Shown in pieces: positions 52,915 to 61,077 of a DNA stretch of 64,000 nucleotides. Position numbers and translations under genes: made by a program. The notes below the pieces were generated by a model. It was not told where the DNA came from and made no database searches. It was given only the letters and a program-made list of their open reading frames with translations. The stretch's first letter is position 1. Each line of letters begins with the position of its first letter. This stretch comes from UBA4416 sp943362175 (GTDB taxonomy: Bacteria > Bacteroidota > Bacteroidia > B-17B0 > Aurantibacillaceae), in contig CALRIU020000002.1 of NCBI GenBank assembly GCA_943362175.1, forward strand, positions 1 through 64,000, written 5' to 3'.

Positions 52915-53847
52915 ATGCAAAAAATTCTGATTACAGGCTCCAATGGCCTATTGGGGCAGAAACTCGTTTACAAGCTGAAAGATAAAGCCGGCATCACCTG
53001 CATCGCCACTGCCCGCGAGGAAAACCGGCTGGTAAGCAAAAGCGGTTACGATTATGCGGCTCTCGACATTACCGATTATGACAATGTAGAAGCCATCTTT
53101 ACAAAATACAAGCCCGATGTGGTGATCAACACGGCTGCCATGACCAATGTGGATGCCTGCGAAACCGACCGGGAAAACTGCTGGCTGCTCAATGTGACAG
53201 CGGTAGAGAACCAGGTGAACGTACTGGAAGCGCTCCAGGATCAGGATCCTTCTTACAAACCTCATTTCATCCACCTTTCCACCGACTTTTTATTTGATGG
53301 CACGCATGGCCCGCTGGATGAGAATGCAGAAAGAAAGCCACTGAGCTATTACGGGGAAAGCAAGCTGGCAGCGGAAAAAATCGTGGAATCATCGCGCCTG
53401 CACTGGGCAATGGCCCGCACGGTGCTCGTGTATGGCATCGTGGATAATATGAGCCGCAGCAATATTGTACTATGGGTAAAACAGAATCTGGAGCAGGGCA
53501 AATCCATCAATGTGGTGGATGACCAGTTCCGTACGCCAACGCTGGCCGAAGACCTCGCAGACGGCTGCATCCTCATCGCGGAGAAAAAAGCACAGGGCAT
53601 ATACAATATTTCGGGCAGCGACTTTTTAAGCATCCTGGAAGTGGCGCACCTGGTTGCGGATTATTATAAGCTGGATAAATCACTAATCAAGCCTGCCAAA
53701 TCGGAAGACATCAAGCAACCGGCGAAACGCCCGCCCATCACAGGCTTCATCATCGATAAGGCCAAACGGGAATTAGGCTACAAGCCACACACCTTTGTGG
53801 AAGGGATTAAGTTCCTGGAAGAGCAATTGAAGCTAATGACGAAGTGA
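52915..53847 (+). CDS. RmlD-like SDR family oxidoreductase
   Basis: 310 residues from ATG 52915 (MQKILITGSNGLLGQKL). Rossmann GSNGLLG at residues 8-14, INTAAMTNVDACE near residue 75, HLSTDFLFDG, and the catalytic YGESK (Y-x-x-x-K). The fold matches dTDP-4-dehydrorhamnose reductase (RmlD), which makes dTDP-rhamnose, but no rmlA, rmlB or rmlC is adjacent, and many such Bacteroidota proteins are annotated only as sugar-nucleotide reductases. The longer frame to 52894 is less likely because the Rossmann strand begins directly after the chosen ATG. Cytoplasmic. Confidence 0.9.
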   Translation: MQKILITGSNGLLGQKLVYKLKDKAGITCIATAREENRLVSKSGYDYAALDITDYDNVEAIFTKYKPDVVINTAAMTNVDACETDRENCWLLNVTAVENQVNVLEALQDQDPSYKPHFIHLSTDFLFDGTHGPLDENAERKPLSYYGESKLAAEKIVESSRLHWAMARTVLVYGIVDNMSRSNIVLWVKQNLEQGKSINVVDDQFRTPTLAEDLADGCILIAEKKAQGIYNISGSDFLSILEVAHLVADYYKLDKSLIKPAKSEDIKQPAKRPPITGFIIDKAKRELGYKPHTFVEGIKFLEEQLKLMTK

Positions 53848-53989
53848 TGACTCATGCATCATTTGCCGGATAAACCAAAGTCAATTAAAAAAATAGTTAC
53901 TTATCGCATGTTTTACGTTTCATGACATTTTCGGGGTTTTGTCACTACGCGCCGTCTAAATAAGGGTATAAAGCTAATTTTAAATAAAA

Positions 53990-54586
53990 ATGGTACAGCT
54001 TTTAGTTTATGATGCGGAGGATAATTCCGAAGTTTTTCTTCCAAAAACAGCCTTAACGATTGAAGGCTATTTAGAAAACAAGCCCAATTGGAAACCCGAT
54101 TTAAACGAAATCATTTTAACGTTCGATTTCCTTTCTAATAACATCAATGATTTCATGAATCCCTTTGGCCGACTGGATTCTATTGTGGAACAATTTATCG
54201 AGCTGGAAAAACGATTATTGGAAAATAAATTTGCAATACTCCGGACAGATAATGACGATGCAGGCTCCTTTTTTATTCTTGAACCACAAGAAGATGAAGT
54301 ATTTTTTTCATTTCTGGCCAATTTGCCATTGCCGTATGCATCCTTTTTCCCACAAGTGCCATCGCCGCTGTTTTATTCAGGCAAATTCAACCAGCAATTG
54401 GAATTATACAACTATGTCCAACAAAACAGGGATGCGTTAATACCTAAGGAAATTCAACCAGCGTATATCAGTCAAATGCTCAATGTGTGTACGCCTAAAA
54501 GAGAATTTTTAAACGCAATAACAAGACAAATATATCAGGCTAAAAAATTACTTGAAGAATCAACGGATTGCTCTTTGCCTTATTGA
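53990..54586 (+). CDS. Orphan hypothetical protein, AT-rich
   Basis: 198 residues, acidic, no signal peptide or membrane segment. I do not recognise it. It reads as a compact soluble protein (MVQLLVYDAEDNSEVFLP; ENKFAILRTDNDDAGSFFIL; LPLPYASFFPQVPSPLFY). The gene and its 5' flank are clearly more AT-rich than the neighbours, with codons such as TTA, AAT and GAA dominating, which suggests recent arrival. Small acidic AT-rich orphans are sometimes immunity proteins of polymorphic toxins, but no toxin gene is adjacent. It converges on the LRR gene with a 34-bp gap. Confidence 0.75.
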   Translation: MVQLLVYDAEDNSEVFLPKTALTIEGYLENKPNWKPDLNEIILTFDFLSNNINDFMNPFGRLDSIVEQFIELEKRLLENKFAILRTDNDDAGSFFILEPQEDEVFFSFLANLPLPYASFFPQVPSPLFYSGKFNQQLELYNYVQQNRDALIPKEIQPAYISQMLNVCTPKREFLNAITRQIYQAKKLLEESTDCSLPY

Positions 54587-54620
54587 TGTTTCTCACCAAG
54601 AGGTATGTATAAGCAAAGAA

Positions 54621-55244
54621 CTACCACTTGCATTTGCAGCTCGGCGACATGTGTACCGTGGCGTGTGGCATCTGGCCTTTGAGATTGGCCTGGGTTTCAT
54701 CGCTGATCAGGATATTGCGAAGATCGATCACCTTCAGTGATTTCAGCCCGGAGAGCGTGTTCGGGTATTCCTCAAAGCTGTTGCTCCACAAGTCGAGGAT
54801 CTGGAGCTTTTCAAGGTTCCCGATTTGCGGCGGCAGGTATTGCAGGTCGTTCTGGTTCAGATTCAGGTACGTGAGGTGCTCCAATTTACCGATCTCTTTG
54901 GGTAAGGTTTTCAGGCCGGTTTTGCTGCAGGCCAGGTATTGCAGGTCTTTCAGAACATCAATGCTATCGGGCAATTCGCTGATGGAATTTTTACTGATGT
55001 CGAGGTATTGCAGTTTTTTAAGTTTCAGGATCTCATTCGGAAAGGCTTTCAGGTGTTGCTTGCGCAGCACCAGTTTCAGAACCTGGTCGGGCTCTTTCAG
55101 GGCTTCCTGCAGATTAGTATAGGTAGGAGCGGCTACCAGCGCCACCGAATCCAGGAGCTGCGCTTTGGCCAGGGATAGGGCAAAGAAAAAAAAGACGGTA
55201 AGGAAAACGGTTTTGTAAGAGGCAACAAGGGCATTCTTTTCCAT
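54621..55244 (-). CDS. Secreted leucine-rich-repeat protein
   Basis: 207 residues with a signal peptide (TVFLTVFFFFALSLAKAQ). Residues about 55-185 hold six LRR units of 23 residues (LKKLQYLDISKNSISELPDSI and similar; shown in part), with the usual LxxLxLxxNxLxxLP pattern. It ends in a short CKCKW tail. It is probably a periplasmic or surface binding protein; no enzymatic domain is seen. The start is 2 bp after the ribF stop, so the pair is likely co-transcribed even though no functional link is evident. Confidence 0.88.
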   Translation of the reverse strand: MEKNALVASYKTVFLTVFFFFALSLAKAQLLDSVALVAAPTYTNLQEALKEPDQVLKLVLRKQHLKAFPNEILKLKKLQYLDISKNSISELPDSIDVLKDLQYLACSKTGLKTLPKEIGKLEHLTYLNLNQNDLQYLPPQIGNLEKLQILDLWSNSFEEYPNTLSGLKSLKVIDLRNILISDETQANLKGQMPHATVHMSPSCKCKW

Positions 55245-55246
55245 AA

Positions 55247-56197
55247 TCAGGCATTTAAAATAGCGGTGCAGGCAATTTTGTCATTCGCAAGCGCCTGCTT
55301 GAGCTCCTCTAAGTTAGCAAATTTTTCCTCATCCCTGATCCATTTAACAAATTCTACCTTAAGCGAACGGCCATAGATCTCCTGATCGAAGTCAAAGATA
55401 TTCACCTCGATCTTGATGCGGTTATCGCTGTCAGTTGTAGGATTGATGCCCACATTCAGCATGCCTTTGTAGCTAACGGAATCGAGCACCACGTTGACGG
55501 CATATACACCGATCTTTGGAATGAGCTTATCCGCATCTTCCAGCCGGATATTGGCCGTAGGATAGCCGATGGTTCTTCCCAGTTGCTTTCCTTTCACCAC
55601 CACACCCGTTACAAAGAATGAATAGCCGAGGAAAGCATTGGCCGTTTCCACGTCCCCGTCTTCAATGGCCTTGCGGATGCGTGTGCTGCTGATGTTGAGC
55701 TGGTTGATCTCCTGCGCCGGGATCTCCTCCACTCCAAAGTGATAAGTGCTGCTTAATGCTTTCAGCGTATCGATATTTCCTTCGCGGTTGCTCCCGAAGC
55801 GGTGATCGTAGCCAATCACAAGGCTTCTGGTGTGAAGGCCTTTGGCAATGATCTCGGAGATGTATTCCGTGGCGTGCATCTGCGAAAATGCCCTCGTGAA
55901 CGGGAACACCAGCACATGGTCGATGCCCAGCCTCTCGAGCAGCACGCACTTCTCTTCCGTCGTGGTGATGAGCTTCAGATCCGTCTGATCGGGAAACAAC
56001 ACCTTGCGTGGGTGCGGATCGAAGGTAAACAACACCGTTTCGCCTCCTTCTTTTTCCTTCAGGTCTGTCAGGCGTTTGATAATCTTCTGGTGGCCCAGGT
56101 GTACGCCGTCGAAAGTCCCGATCGTCACAATGGAATTCTTCACATCTTTCAGCCCTGATATCTGGTGGTGTATTTGCACAAAAAATTTAAGAGGCAT
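55247..56197 (-). CDS. ribF: Bifunctional riboflavin kinase/FAD synthetase
   Basis: 316 residues, the usual length. The N-terminal adenylyltransferase half has VTIGTFDGVHLGHQKII and the FDPHPRKVLFP region with the family's histidines; RSLVIGYDHRFG and the INISSTRIR-type switch (LNISSTRIRKAI) follow. The C-terminal kinase half has GRTIGYPTANIRL (ATP/Mg site) and YGRSLKVEFVKWIRDE. It phosphorylates riboflavin to FMN and adenylates FMN to FAD. ATG at 56197 is the only reasonable start. A run of intergenic repeats lies upstream. Confidence 0.97.
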   Translation of the reverse strand: MPLKFFVQIHHQISGLKDVKNSIVTIGTFDGVHLGHQKIIKRLTDLKEKEGGETVLFTFDPHPRKVLFPDQTDLKLITTTEEKCVLLERLGIDHVLVFPFTRAFSQMHATEYISEIIAKGLHTRSLVIGYDHRFGSNREGNIDTLKALSSTYHFGVEEIPAQEINQLNISSTRIRKAIEDGDVETANAFLGYSFFVTGVVVKGKQLGRTIGYPTANIRLEDADKLIPKIGVYAVNVVLDSVSYKGMLNVGINPTTDSDNRIKIEVNIFDFDQEIYGRSLKVEFVKWIRDEEKFANLEELKQALANDKIACTAILNA

Positions 56198-56275
56198 AAA
56201 GATAGGAATTTATACCATTGCCTGCCCAAATTTATACGATGTGCATGGTGCTGTAAAACTGCTTTTGTTGGGGAA

Positions 56276-56372
56276 ATGCTGCGCCAGGGACAGAGCGGTC
56301 TGTTTGAGCTCCTGTGTTTGTCCCGCAGGGCAAACACAGAGCGAGCCGCGAGGGCCCGGCCGGCGCCAAAAA
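56276..56372 (+). repeat. Dispersed intergenic repeat, copy B
   Basis: ATGCTGCGCCAGG, then GTTTGAGCTCCT, as in the minus-strand copy at 21026-21078. It contains a hairpin (GTGTTTG at 56314-56320 with CAAACAC at 56331-56337, extended by one G-T and two C-G pairs) and ends in GC-rich text GGCCCGGCCGGCGCC. Confidence 0.6.
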
Positions 56373-56448
56373 ATAAATTTCCATTAAGTAGTTAATCTAT
56401 TCACCAAGAGATCCTGAAACAAGTTTATGGCTGTTAGCTAATTGTTTT

Positions 56449-56556
56449 TTGGGCGCCCGGGCGGGCTTTCCGCTACAATCTTTTGCCACAGTGTTCGTTC
56501 CGAAAAAAATGATCTGCCTCTGCTATGGCAAAAGGATTTCCGCTGCAATCCCTGGC
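56449..56556. repeat. TTTCCGCTRCAATC inverted/direct repeat element
   Basis: CTTTTGCCA at 56480-56488 pairs with TGGCAAAAG at 56526-56534, and TTTCCGCTACAATC and TTTCCGCTGCAATC occur as direct repeats on either side. This text is a well-known type of dispersed intergenic repeat in Bacteroidota. No ORF of its own. Confidence 0.65.
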
Positions 56557-56572
56557 GCACATCAAGTTTAGC

Positions 56573-56613
56573 GGTGGCTGAGCGGAGCCGAAGCCAGCGC
56601 AGTCGAAGCCACC
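56573..56613. repeat. GGTGGCT...AGCCACC inverted repeat
   Basis: GGTGGCT at 56573-56579 pairs with AGCCACC at 56607-56613, with GAGCGGAGCCGAAGCC text between. It stops 3 bp before the 3' end of the MORN-vWA gene, on the exit side, and may serve as its terminator. Confidence 0.55.
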
Positions 56614-56615
56614 AC

Positions 56616-57767
56616 TCAGAACACTTTCACGCTGCCGTTCTTAATGATGTAATCCACGCCATTGATGTTGAACTTTTTGCCGGAGGATTGTTTCATGAGG
56701 TTGGTAATGTCCTGCTCGATGGTATGCAGGCTTCCCTTGGTTTTATAGGCAATGTTCAGGTAATCCTCATTGATCTCCATGCCTTCATATACACCGCAGA
56801 GGATCACATGCACAGGCACTTTCACACGGGCCAGCATTTTAATGTCGCGGGCCTTGGCCCAGTTATCGGCAATGAGCACAATATCATCGACCTTCCCGCT
56901 TTTGTTGAGCCCGTAGAGGATCGCCTCTATCACATTTTCGGGCGCATCGCCCCCCTGCCCTTTTCTGATCGTCAGCTCCATCGTGGCAATCAGCTCCTCC
57001 ATGTTCCTGGCCTTGCAATGATAAACGCCCCCGGTCGCTCCGATCTTTTTTTCATCGTCGCGCTTGTGATCGCCGTCGTTGAAGAATACAAAATGCTGGC
57101 TCATCGTATCTTTCAGAAAATGTAATTTCTGCCAGGTGCTGATCTGTTGCCCGTAGGGATACATACTTCCCGTAAGATCCGCCACAATGAGCTTGTTCTT
57201 CCATTCCTTGTTGTGCTTTTTCAACACATTATAAACCACCTGGTTCAGGGTATCCGCCACCTTAGGCTGCAGGTCGGCCTCGGCATCCGTGGTGCGGCTT
57301 TCGAAAGCAAAGGCTCCCTTTTTATCATACACCTTGTAGTAGCCGTCGAGGTTGCCCTTTTTATAATTCCCCTCCGCCTTCACATTGCCGCTGGGGTAAT
57401 ACGAAAGCTCCAGCCCGTCTTTGATGCCGGCCTTAAAGTTCTCAAAAAAGTCCTTCTTGCACTTTTTGGAATAATACACCGATGGCCCGTCGAGCAGCCC
57501 GTTCTTGTAATAAGACTCCTGCTCCACGCAATCGGGCTCGTCAAACCATTTGATTTCAAGCCCTTCCTTTTTCCCGTTCTTGTAAATCACTTCCTCCCGC
57601 AGATCGCCATTGGCCCAGAACTCTTTCCACACGCCCTGTTTCAGGCTATCCTTGTCAACCACGTTAATGGTATCGCGCTCATGGATCTTGTAGCTTAGCA
57701 TAGACTGACTCCGGGCAACGAATGCGCCGAAGAGGAGGAAGATGCCTATCAGTAAATACTGTTTCAA
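56616..57767 (-). CDS. Secreted MORN-repeat and vWA-domain protein
   Basis: 383 residues. The start is TTG at 57767: an in-frame TAA lies two codons upstream, and the next ATG (MLSYKIHE, residue 23) would lose the signal peptide (LLIGIFLLFGAFVARSQ). Residues about 40-165 are MORN-type repeats (GVWKEFWANGDLREEVIYKNGKKEG in parts). Residues about 190-365 are a von Willebrand A-like domain with an intact metal-site start DLTGSM (D-x-T-x-S) and GGDAPENVIEAIL. The fusion is unusual. It is divergent from pheS with only 41 bp between start codons. Periplasmic or outer-membrane role inferred; partner unknown. Confidence 0.85.
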   Translation of the reverse strand: MKQYLLIGIFLLFGAFVARSQSMLSYKIHERDTINVVDKDSLKQGVWKEFWANGDLREEVIYKNGKKEGLEIKWFDEPDCVEQESYYKNGLLDGPSVYYSKKCKKDFFENFKAGIKDGLELSYYPSGNVKAEGNYKKGNLDGYYKVYDKKGAFAFESRTTDAEADLQPKVADTLNQVVYNVLKKHNKEWKNKLIVADLTGSMYPYGQQISTWQKLHFLKDTMSQHFVFFNDGDHKRDDEKKIGATGGVYHCKARNMEELIATMELTIRKGQGGDAPENVIEAILYGLNKSGKVDDIVLIADNWAKARDIKMLARVKVPVHVILCGVYEGMEINEDYLNIAYKTKGSLHTIEQDITNLMKQSSGKKFNINGVDYIIKNGSVKVF

Positions 57768-57781
57768 TGTTTAAAATTGAT

Positions 57782-57789
57782 TAAATTTG
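57782..57789 (+). promoter_or_regulatory. -7 box TAAATTTG of pheS
   Basis: TAAATTTG fits TAnnTTTG and ends 19 bp before ATG 57809. A TTTC near 57762 is a weak -33 candidate. The box is inside the 41-bp divergent gap, so it also overlaps the upstream region of the MORN-vWA gene. Confidence 0.55.
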
Positions 57790-57808
57790 TGCTTATTATC
57801 AAATTATT

Positions 57809-58834
57809 ATGCTAGAAAAAATAAACAACCTGTTATTGGAAGTAGAAGAGTTTGCCGCGCAGAGCAAAGAGCAGGTAGAAGAATACCGGATCAAATGGCT
57901 GAGCAAGAAAGGACAGATCACCTCCCTGTTTGATGATTTTAAAACAGTAGCTCCGGAAGTGAAGAGGGAAATGGGACAAAAGTTAAATGAGCTTAGAAAT
58001 AAAGCCCAGGACAAGATCAACGAGCTGAAAGAAAAATTTGATACATCTTCCGACAAAGACGCCTCCAAAGATATCGACCTGACGATTCCTTCCGATCCGG
58101 CCATTCAAACCGGCTCGAGGCATCCCTTATCGCTGGTGAAGAACCAGATCATCGACGTGTTTGCCCGCATCGGTTTTACCGTGAGCGATGGCAGGGAGAT
58201 CGAAGACGACTGGCATAATTTTACGGCATTGAACACACCAGAGAACCACCCGGCGCGCGATATGCAGGATACCTTTTACGTACAGCTGAACCCCGAGATG
58301 GTGCTCCGCACGCAAACCTCGTCGGTGCAGGTGCATATTATGGAAAACCAGAAACCACCTATCCGTACCATTTCACCGGGAAGGGTATACCGCAATGAAG
58401 CCATCAGCGCCCGTGCCCACTGCCAGTTTCACCAGGTGGAAGGTTTATATATCGATGAGAAAGTATCGTTTGCAGACCTCAAACAAACCCTGAACTTCTT
58501 TGCGAAAGAGCTCTTCGGCACAGAAACCAAAATCCGGATGCGCCCGAGCTATTTCCCGTTTACGGAACCAAGCGCCGAGGTGGATATCAGCTGCACCATC
58601 TGCAAGGGAGCCGGCTGCAACGTGTGCAAATACACCGGCTGGGTGGAGATCTTAGGCTGCGGCATGGTCGACCCACAGGTGCTCGATAATTGCGGCATCG
58701 ACAGTAAAAAATACAGCGGCTTTGCCTTCGGCATGGGCATTGAGCGCATCACTATGCTCAAATACCGCGTGAAAGACCTGCGCCTGTTCTTCGAGAACGA
58801 CGTGCGCTTTTTAAACCAATTTGCCGGAGAATAG
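57809..58834 (+). CDS. pheS: Phenylalanine--tRNA ligase alpha subunit
   Basis: 341 residues, full length. An N-terminal coiled coil (LEKINNLLLEVEEFAAQSKEQ in part) for tRNA contact and the class II catalytic domain: SRHPLSLVKNQI, LRTQTSSVQV, ISPGRVYRNEA, QFHQVEGLYID, FPFTEPSAEVD, and GFAFGMGIERI (motif 3). It carries a four-cysteine insert CxxCxxxGCxxC before TGWVEILGCGMV, a known zinc-ribbon variant. With PheT (not in the window) it charges tRNA-Phe. The TPR gene starts 3 bp after the stop. Confidence 0.98.
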   Translation: MLEKINNLLLEVEEFAAQSKEQVEEYRIKWLSKKGQITSLFDDFKTVAPEVKREMGQKLNELRNKAQDKINELKEKFDTSSDKDASKDIDLTIPSDPAIQTGSRHPLSLVKNQIIDVFARIGFTVSDGREIEDDWHNFTALNTPENHPARDMQDTFYVQLNPEMVLRTQTSSVQVHIMENQKPPIRTISPGRVYRNEAISARAHCQFHQVEGLYIDEKVSFADLKQTLNFFAKELFGTETKIRMRPSYFPFTEPSAEVDISCTICKGAGCNVCKYTGWVEILGCGMVDPQVLDNCGIDSKKYSGFAFGMGIERITMLKYRVKDLRLFFENDVRFLNQFAGE

Positions 58835-58837
58835 GAC

Positions 58838-59161
58838 ATGGAAAGACTTCCCAGGAAAGAGATGATCTTTGACATGTTGTTGAAAGAACCCAACGACGTG
58901 TTCCTGAATTATGCCCTGGCCATGGAGCACCTTGCCACCAGCGACTTTGAACTGGCCGAAGCACAGCTTCAAAAAACCTTAAGCATTGACCCGGCCTATC
59001 TGCCTTGTTTCTACCAGCTGGGACAAACCTGGGAAAAGCTTGGGAATACCGCACAGGCCCTGGTATTTTACAAGCAGGGCCTGGAGCTGGCCAAATCCCA
59101 GAACAACCGCAAAGCCCAGGGAGAGCTCAGCGAAGCCATCTGGATGCTGGAGGATGAGTAA
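58838..59161 (+). CDS. Small TPR protein co-transcribed with pheS
   Basis: 107 residues, cytoplasmic, three TPR-like helical hairpins (DVFLNYALAMEHLATSDFELAE in part; QLGQTWEKLGNTAQALVFYKQGL in part). It starts 3 bp after pheS, so translation is coupled. Such small TPR proteins often accompany pheS in Bacteroidota; the function is not established. A GAGTAAGC/GCTTACTC hairpin at 59156-59174 contains the stop codon but lacks a T-run. Confidence 0.85.
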   Translation: MERLPRKEMIFDMLLKEPNDVFLNYALAMEHLATSDFELAEAQLQKTLSIDPAYLPCFYQLGQTWEKLGNTAQALVFYKQGLELAKSQNNRKAQGELSEAIWMLEDE

Positions 59162-59174
59162 GCGAAGCTTACTC
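59156..59174 (+). other. Hairpin over the stop codon of the TPR gene
   Basis: GAGTAAGC at 59156-59163 and GCTTACTC at 59167-59174 pair perfectly with a GAA loop. No T-run follows, so it is not a standard terminator; it may mark the transcript end or slow release. Confidence 0.4.
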
Positions 59175-59237
59175 AAACCTGTCAGGGCTTTATTCACGAC
59201 TGGTTAATCGGTCCTGAAAGGCTTCTCTCGCATCTGG

Positions 59238-60899
59238 CTATCTCACCGTCTTCCAGTCGAAGCTCGTCTTATTCCCGACTTTATCGCTTACCTCCAAACG
59301 GAGGTCGATGTTCCCTGATGGTGCGCTTTCATCGAAGTAACAAAAGATAGTTGCCGACTTGGCATCGTACTCCGCAATCTGCCAGGTGTTATTGATGTAA
59401 AGGTTGTACTCTCCTATTCCACTGAGGGCATCACTTACTTTAAAGGCAAGGTTCTTATAACCTTTGATCGTTGCCGGCTTGGTTTTATGATAGCCATAAG
59501 TAATGACAGGCGCCACCGTATCATAGGTATAATTGAAATTACCGAAAGCCTTAGGCTCCGCGCGAAGCCAGCCATTCTCATAAACCGATGCTTGCGCATC
59601 GCCATTCACCAGCATCACCAGCTTGGCTTCTTTTCCTTTCAGGGGCTCCTTTACTTTCAAAGCCATGCGGTAAGCCTTTAAGAGCTTTTCATTTTTGTTG
59701 CCGATGTCTATACTGCCGTCTGCCGGCGCTTTGATGTAAGTGCGGCGAAACAGAAGCGTGGGATTGGCCAGGGCGCCTTTAGGAACGAAGAGCTCAAAGT
59801 CGGATTGCTTCAGGCTAAAATCCTTATGGCAAAAAGCATTCGGCTTAGCGCCTTGTGTAGCATAGCCTTTTACCTGCTTTGCCTTCACATAGAACACGAG
59901 GTTGTTGTGATTCCCTTTTTCATCGGATACGCTCAGCTCTACCACATGCGACAGTGTGTCTTTCAGCTCTATCTTTCCACCATTGACCAGTGTTTTATAA
60001 ATAAGGATGTCATAACAGGCGGGCGTAAAACATTTCTGAAATTTGATGGAGCCGCTCTTTTCGCTAAAAACATTGACATAGCGCGCCTGATCGAAGCTGA
60101 TGTTATTGAGCTGGTGATGATAGATGAGTTTACCATCGAGCTCGATCTTTGCTTCGTAGATGTTGTTCTTATTGGTCGTGCCATTGGTGAGGTCGTGGCC
60201 GGCAAAGGCCAGCGCAAAGGTGTTTTGCGGCAGCTCAAAGGTATTGCCCGGGAGGTTCAGGCCATTGAGCTTTGTATGGAATGCTGCGCTTTTTTGAAGA
60301 ACAACGGCATTGCTATCGCTTGTATTGTAAATGGCCACATGCGTGATGACGGGCTTCACATCATCCTTCACATCATAAAAGAGCAAAGGGTTCAAAGGGA
60401 TTTCCGATTTCTCCTCCCGGATCTCGAAGTGCAGGTGCGGCCCGGTAGAGCTGCCGGTATTGCCCGTGTAGCCTATGATTTCGCCTTGTTTTACAGGCAG
60501 CTCAGCCGGAGCGGGAAATAATTCGATCTCATTCTTTTGCTGTTCAAGTTGCTTTTGCCTGGCATACGCATTAATCTTAGCCGCATACTTTTTTTGATGG
60601 GCATACACCGTAACGTAACCGTCAGGATGGGTAATATACACGACCCGGCCATAGCCACCGCTGCTGATTTTGATGCGGCTGACATACCCATCGGCCACGG
60701 ATTTGATGGGAAGGTTGGCCACAGGGTCGGTGCTGAAATCGAGGCCTGCATGAAAATGGTTTGGCCTCAGCTCTGCGTAATTGCCCGTCACTACAGGGTT
60801 TCTGTCGAGTGGAAAGGCAAAGCCCAGACCGTTAGGTTGTGCGAAAAAATGAAAGGATACGCCAAAAAAAATGAAAAGCAGCAATCTGAATTTATGCAT
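59238..60899 (-). CDS. M23 family metallopeptidase
   Basis: 553 residues from ATG 60899 (MHKFRLLLFIFFGVSFHFFAQ, signal peptide); the frame to 60935 is less likely. The peptidase domain (residues about 30-180) has HFHAGLDFSTD, the H-x(n)-D zinc pair, and GPHLHFEI, the H-x-H. Beta-rich C-terminal domains of unknown type make up the other two-thirds. M23 enzymes cut peptidoglycan cross-links in the periplasm. The zinc ligands are intact, so it is probably active. It is monocistronic and convergent with the pheS-TPR pair. Confidence 0.93.
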   Translation of the reverse strand: MHKFRLLLFIFFGVSFHFFAQPNGLGFAFPLDRNPVVTGNYAELRPNHFHAGLDFSTDPVANLPIKSVADGYVSRIKISSGGYGRVVYITHPDGYVTVYAHQKKYAAKINAYARQKQLEQQKNEIELFPAPAELPVKQGEIIGYTGNTGSSTGPHLHFEIREEKSEIPLNPLLFYDVKDDVKPVITHVAIYNTSDSNAVVLQKSAAFHTKLNGLNLPGNTFELPQNTFALAFAGHDLTNGTTNKNNIYEAKIELDGKLIYHHQLNNISFDQARYVNVFSEKSGSIKFQKCFTPACYDILIYKTLVNGGKIELKDTLSHVVELSVSDEKGNHNNLVFYVKAKQVKGYATQGAKPNAFCHKDFSLKQSDFELFVPKGALANPTLLFRRTYIKAPADGSIDIGNKNEKLLKAYRMALKVKEPLKGKEAKLVMLVNGDAQASVYENGWLRAEPKAFGNFNYTYDTVAPVITYGYHKTKPATIKGYKNLAFKVSDALSGIGEYNLYINNTWQIAEYDAKSATIFCYFDESAPSGNIDLRLEVSDKVGNKTSFDWKTVR

Positions 60900-61077
60900 T
60901 ATGGAAGTATTAATTCTGTGTAACTTAATTAACACAGCCCTGTTGATGCAAAGTTAAGTAACTGAGTAAAACACGTTTATCTATACTCTACTTTTAACCA
61001 ACAACAAACTGTTTATTGCAATGAACTAGTCATGTTTATCCAATCACAACGCAAAAATGATAAACTGACTATACCTT

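Larger units (their letters stand above)
56198..56615. other. Intergenic region filled with small repeats
   Basis: A 418-bp gap upstream of ribF. It carries three different repeat types in a row (separate entries at 56276, 56449 and 56573) and no convincing gene. The promoter of ribF should lie in the first 80 bp. Confidence 0.6.
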
